Origin: VXPW01 sp965115815
GTDB lineage: Bacteria > Pseudomonadota > Alphaproteobacteria > TMED109
DNA: 64,000 nt
Direction of reading: 5' to 3'
Assembly: GCA_965115815.1 (NCBI GenBank)
Contig: OZ220465.1
Location: forward strand, 1,860,001-1,924,000
Shown here: in pieces, positions 61,899-64,000 of the stretch
Position numbering within the stretch: the stretch's first letter is position 1
Layout: every line of letters starts with the position of its first letter
Notes under the pieces: model-generated
Told to the model about the DNA's origin: nothing
Seen by the model: only the letters and a program-made list of their open reading frames with translations
Databases searched by the model: none
Position numbers and translations under genes: made by a program

Positions 61899-62957
61899 AT
61901 GAACGTTCGCGTTCTTCTGCCGATTGCGGCGGCGTGCCTGATGGCGATGTCGGCCCATGCCGGCAACAACCCGGTAGACGAGAACTGGTGGCCTAGCGAG
62001 TTCGGGCCGGACGACGAAGCGGGGTCCACGAACTGGATCACGCCCGAAAAGCGGATGGCGGCCGCTGCGCTGGTCCGGACCGGCCGCGTTGCCACTCTGG
62101 GGATGCCGTATCACAACACCACCCCGCTGTTCCCGGGACGGGTGCTGTCCCTGACGATTCCGGGCGGCGGCGTGCCTACCCATGATCTGGCATGGTCCGG
62201 CGACGGATACCGGCAGACCTTCATGGACGAACTGATGACCGCCAACATCGGTCAGGTCGGCACCCAGTTCGATTCGCTGGCACACCCGATGATCAAGGTT
62301 GAAGGCCAGGAGGGCTGGAAAGACGGCAACTACCTGTACAACGGCGTGCGGCTGGAGGACATCGGAGGGCCGTACGGACTGAAGAAGAACGGAACCGAGA
62401 ACGTTGGATCCTTCTTTACGCGCGGAATCCTGATTGATCTCGTGGCATTGAAAGGCGAGAATCTGCCGATCGGCTATCCGATCACCATGGACGACTACAA
62501 CGCCGCGCTGGCCGCACAGGGGATTGCCGATGCCGGACAAGGCGATGTGGTGCTGTTCCGGACCGGCTGGAACGACCTCTGGCGCGACAACCACAACCTT
62601 CCGACCGGTGAGGCGATTGCCAACAACGCAGCCTTCAATTCCGGCGGACCGGGCGTCACGCCCGAGGTGTGCGACCATCTGGCCGAGAAGAAGATTGCCA
62701 TGCTGGGTGCCGACAACTGGGGCATTGAACCCTACGACTTTACCGGCGAGGGGCAGTGGCCTACCCCGTTTGCCGAGGTGAAGGACTGGGCGTACTGCCA
62801 CATGAACCTGTCGGTGCGTCGGGGCATCTATCTGTTCGAGAACTTGGATCTCAAGCAGCTGGGTGAAGACCAGGCGTACGAATTCCTGTTCTCCTGGGCA
62901 CCGCTCAAGCTCGTAGGCGCAACCGGTGCCCCCGGCAATCCGATTGCCGCGTACTGA
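61899..62957 (+). CDS. exported cyclase-family (PF04199-type) hydrolase
   Basis: A 352-residue protein with a signal peptide (MNVRVLLPIAAACLMAMSAHA). The cyclase/kynurenine-formamidase fold is suggested by EFGPDDEAGSTNWITPEKRM, the GTQFDSLAHPM box (HxGTHxDxPxH in typical enzymes, partly changed here), GVRLEDIGGPYG, RGILIDLVALKGE, DVVLFRTGW and ALLGADNWGIEPY-like text (MLGADNWGIEP). The substrate is unknown; relatives open amide or lactone rings. Start chosen at ATG 61899, which begins the signal peptide. Together with the next two genes it may form a small periplasmic set. Confidence 0.85.
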   Translation: MNVRVLLPIAAACLMAMSAHAGNNPVDENWWPSEFGPDDEAGSTNWITPEKRMAAAALVRTGRVATLGMPYHNTTPLFPGRVLSLTIPGGGVPTHDLAWSGDGYRQTFMDELMTANIGQVGTQFDSLAHPMIKVEGQEGWKDGNYLYNGVRLEDIGGPYGLKKNGTENVGSFFTRGILIDLVALKGENLPIGYPITMDDYNAALAAQGIADAGQGDVVLFRTGWNDLWRDNHNLPTGEAIANNAAFNSGGPGVTPEVCDHLAEKKIAMLGADNWGIEPYDFTGEGQWPTPFAEVKDWAYCHMNLSVRRGIYLFENLDLKQLGEDQAYEFLFSWAPLKLVGATGAPGNPIAAY

Positions 62958-62970
62958 GGGTGTTGTGAAG

Positions 62971-63000
62971 CCGGGGATCGGCCAACTGGCCGGTCCCCGG
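62971..63000 (+). terminator. strong hairpin after the cyclase gene
   Basis: CCGGGGATCGGCC and GGCCGGTCCCCGG pair over 13 bases with one G-T pair around a 4-base loop (AACT). No T-run follows. It lies between the cyclase gene and the next exported-protein gene and may attenuate or protect the transcript. Confidence 0.6.
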
Positions 63001-63021
63001 CAACGACAGCGACGAGCAGGC

Positions 63022-63522
63022 ATGACCTCGATGCGGGTGTCAGCGGGATTGCGGCAGCGGCTGGTTTCCGTCTGCGGCCGGACAGGGATGGTTCTGGCTG
63101 CCGTGGCGGCCGGGTACCCTGCACAGGCCCAGCAATCGCAGAGCAACCTGTTTCCGGTGCCAGTGATTGAGGGTGCGGTTTCGTGGCAGGAATTGGCCCG
63201 CGCAACGGTCCGGTTCAAGGACGGGAGTACGCAGGTGAACGTGCCGGACGCAATTCGGGCGTTGGACGGCCGGATGGTCAAGGCCGTCGGGTTTCTGCTC
63301 CCGCTGGACACGTCCGGCGAACGTCAGTTTCTCATGGAAGTGTCGCCGCACTGCCCGTTCTGCATGCCGGTCGGGAGGGAGGGACTGATCGAACTGTCCG
63401 GCGACGGTCCGATCGGCTTTCTGCTCCGGGCCGTAGTCGTCCGAGGACGCTTCGCCATCGCGGATCCCACCGATGACGGCGCGCTGTACCGGATGACCAA
63501 TGTGGAGCTTCTGGATGAATGA
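63022..63522 (+). CDS. exported protein, DUF3299-like
   Basis: A 166-residue protein with a signal peptide (about residues 25-45, ending PAQA). The mature part has ALDGRMVKAVGFLLPLD, then QFLMEVSPHCPFCMPVGREG, and FAIADPTDDGALYRMTNVELLD. The opening (LDGxxVxxxGFxxPL) and the Cys-containing middle resemble DUF3299-type periplasmic proteins. CPFC may be a metal or disulfide site. Its stop overlaps the start of the next gene. Confidence 0.7.
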   Translation: MTSMRVSAGLRQRLVSVCGRTGMVLAAVAAGYPAQAQQSQSNLFPVPVIEGAVSWQELARATVRFKDGSTQVNVPDAIRALDGRMVKAVGFLLPLDTSGERQFLMEVSPHCPFCMPVGREGLIELSGDGPIGFLLRAVVVRGRFAIADPTDDGALYRMTNVELLDE

Positions 63523-63886
63523 ACGCCTTCGTTGCGCCTTGTTGGGGACGATCGCTTGGACAGCGATCGGGACCGCTGCTCCGGCGGGTGGCGACACCGC
63601 TGTGCGCATTGATTGCCCCGAACGGATGGTGTACCGATTCCGGTTCACGGACGGAGCACTTGTTGCAGGTACGGGCGGGGACTGGGACGTCAAGCTTCGA
63701 CGGGGGGAAGGAGCACGAACCGTGGAACTACCGCAGCTGTACACGCGAAGCGATCAACTGGTTTGCGAGTACCAACTTCCGAACGGGGCGTTCGCGCTGG
63801 TGAGCCGGCCCCGGCCGGAAGGAACGGAAGCCTGCACGGCTGGCGCCGATGACGTCCTTTCGGTTCCCTATTTCGCCTGCGAATAG
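63515..63886 (+). CDS. small exported protein, unknown
   Basis: A 123-residue protein from ATG 63515, overlapping the end of the previous gene by eight bases. It has a signal peptide (about residues 5-23) and a mature part with three to four cysteines (IDCPERMVYRF, LVCEYQLPN, TEACTAG, and the terminal FACE), probably beta-rich with disulfides. No family was recognised. The coupling suggests that it works with the preceding gene product. Confidence 0.7.
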   Translation: MNERLRCALLGTIAWTAIGTAAPAGGDTAVRIDCPERMVYRFRFTDGALVAGTGGDWDVKLRRGEGARTVELPQLYTRSDQLVCEYQLPNGAFALVSRPRPEGTEACTAGADDVLSVPYFACE

Positions 63887-63899
63887 GGAGAACGGAACC

Positions 63900-64000
63900 C
63901 ACGACGATCCCACGCTGCTAATCCAGCGGCGATCGGCGAGATTTTTTCGGTCTGCGTCGCGCTGCAATCGTGCTGCCAAGGCTCCATTAGACCCTCTCGG
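63900..64000 (+). mobile_element. end of a second IS1634-type copy, continues past the window
   Basis: The last 101 bases are the exact reverse complement of 13967-14067, the segment upstream of the IS1634-type relic. The transposase would be read rightward beyond the edge. The identity implies that at least this end is recent, in contrast to the decayed gene at 12-14 kb. Confidence 0.85.

Overview
The window is GC-rich, densely coding bacterial chromosome, most likely from an alphaproteobacterium. The markers are a DUF1489 gene, the chain DUF2007 - S49 peptidase - small membrane protein - glyQ - glyS - ppdK (typical of alphaproteobacteria), an SbmA/BacA peptide transporter and a complete leucine-catabolism cluster. 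A glutaminyl-tRNA synthetase gene is present, which is uncommon in that class. No name below species level of confidence can be given from sequence alone.

Layout. 1-10 kb: the start of sbmA/bacA (minus), glnS, and a 1892-residue secreted protein made of fibronectin-III and Calx-beta-like repeats with a C-terminal autotransporter barrel. 10-16 kb: sparse, with a small AT-richer orphan gene, a decayed IS1634-type transposase and lipB. 16-28 kb: mgtE, then an operon-like run for leucine/isovalerate breakdown (isovaleryl-CoA dehydrogenase, thiolase, both methylcrotonyl-CoA carboxylase subunits, methylglutaconyl-CoA hydratase), DUF1489, a GlcG/HbpS-like protein and a D-aminoacylase-family amidohydrolase. 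28-32 kb: a stack of insertion elements joined end to end. 32-46 kb: PuuD-like membrane protein, hydroxypyruvate isomerase, tRNA-Pro, polyprenyl diphosphate synthase, a Uma2 protein, and a periplasmic quinoprotein set (PQQ dehydrogenase with a lanthanide-type Asp, cytochrome c, SoxYZ-like carrier) in which a DUF4338-IS4 fusion transposase lies between the cytochrome and the carrier. 46-53 kb: the glyQ-glyS-ppdK block. 53-61 kb: a second insertion-element stack (two tandem ISNCY-type copies, IS630, a MITE) next to a group II intron reverse transcriptase pseudogene that is split by an IS3 element. 62-64 kb: a secreted cyclase-family protein, two small exported proteins, and the edge of a second IS1634-type copy.

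What stands out is the mobile DNA. A family of about 191-bp MITEs (three close copies and one decayed) has ends like those of the ISNCY-type transposon, and both appear to use CTAG target sites, some supplied by the tips of IS630. The three ISNCY copies differ by a 9-bp coding minisatellite (35, 13 and 0 units). The two IS630 copies differ by one base at a poly-A slip site and by one subterminal iteron. Four in-frame TAG codons in the ISNCY and intron reading frames all sit where tyrosine is expected.
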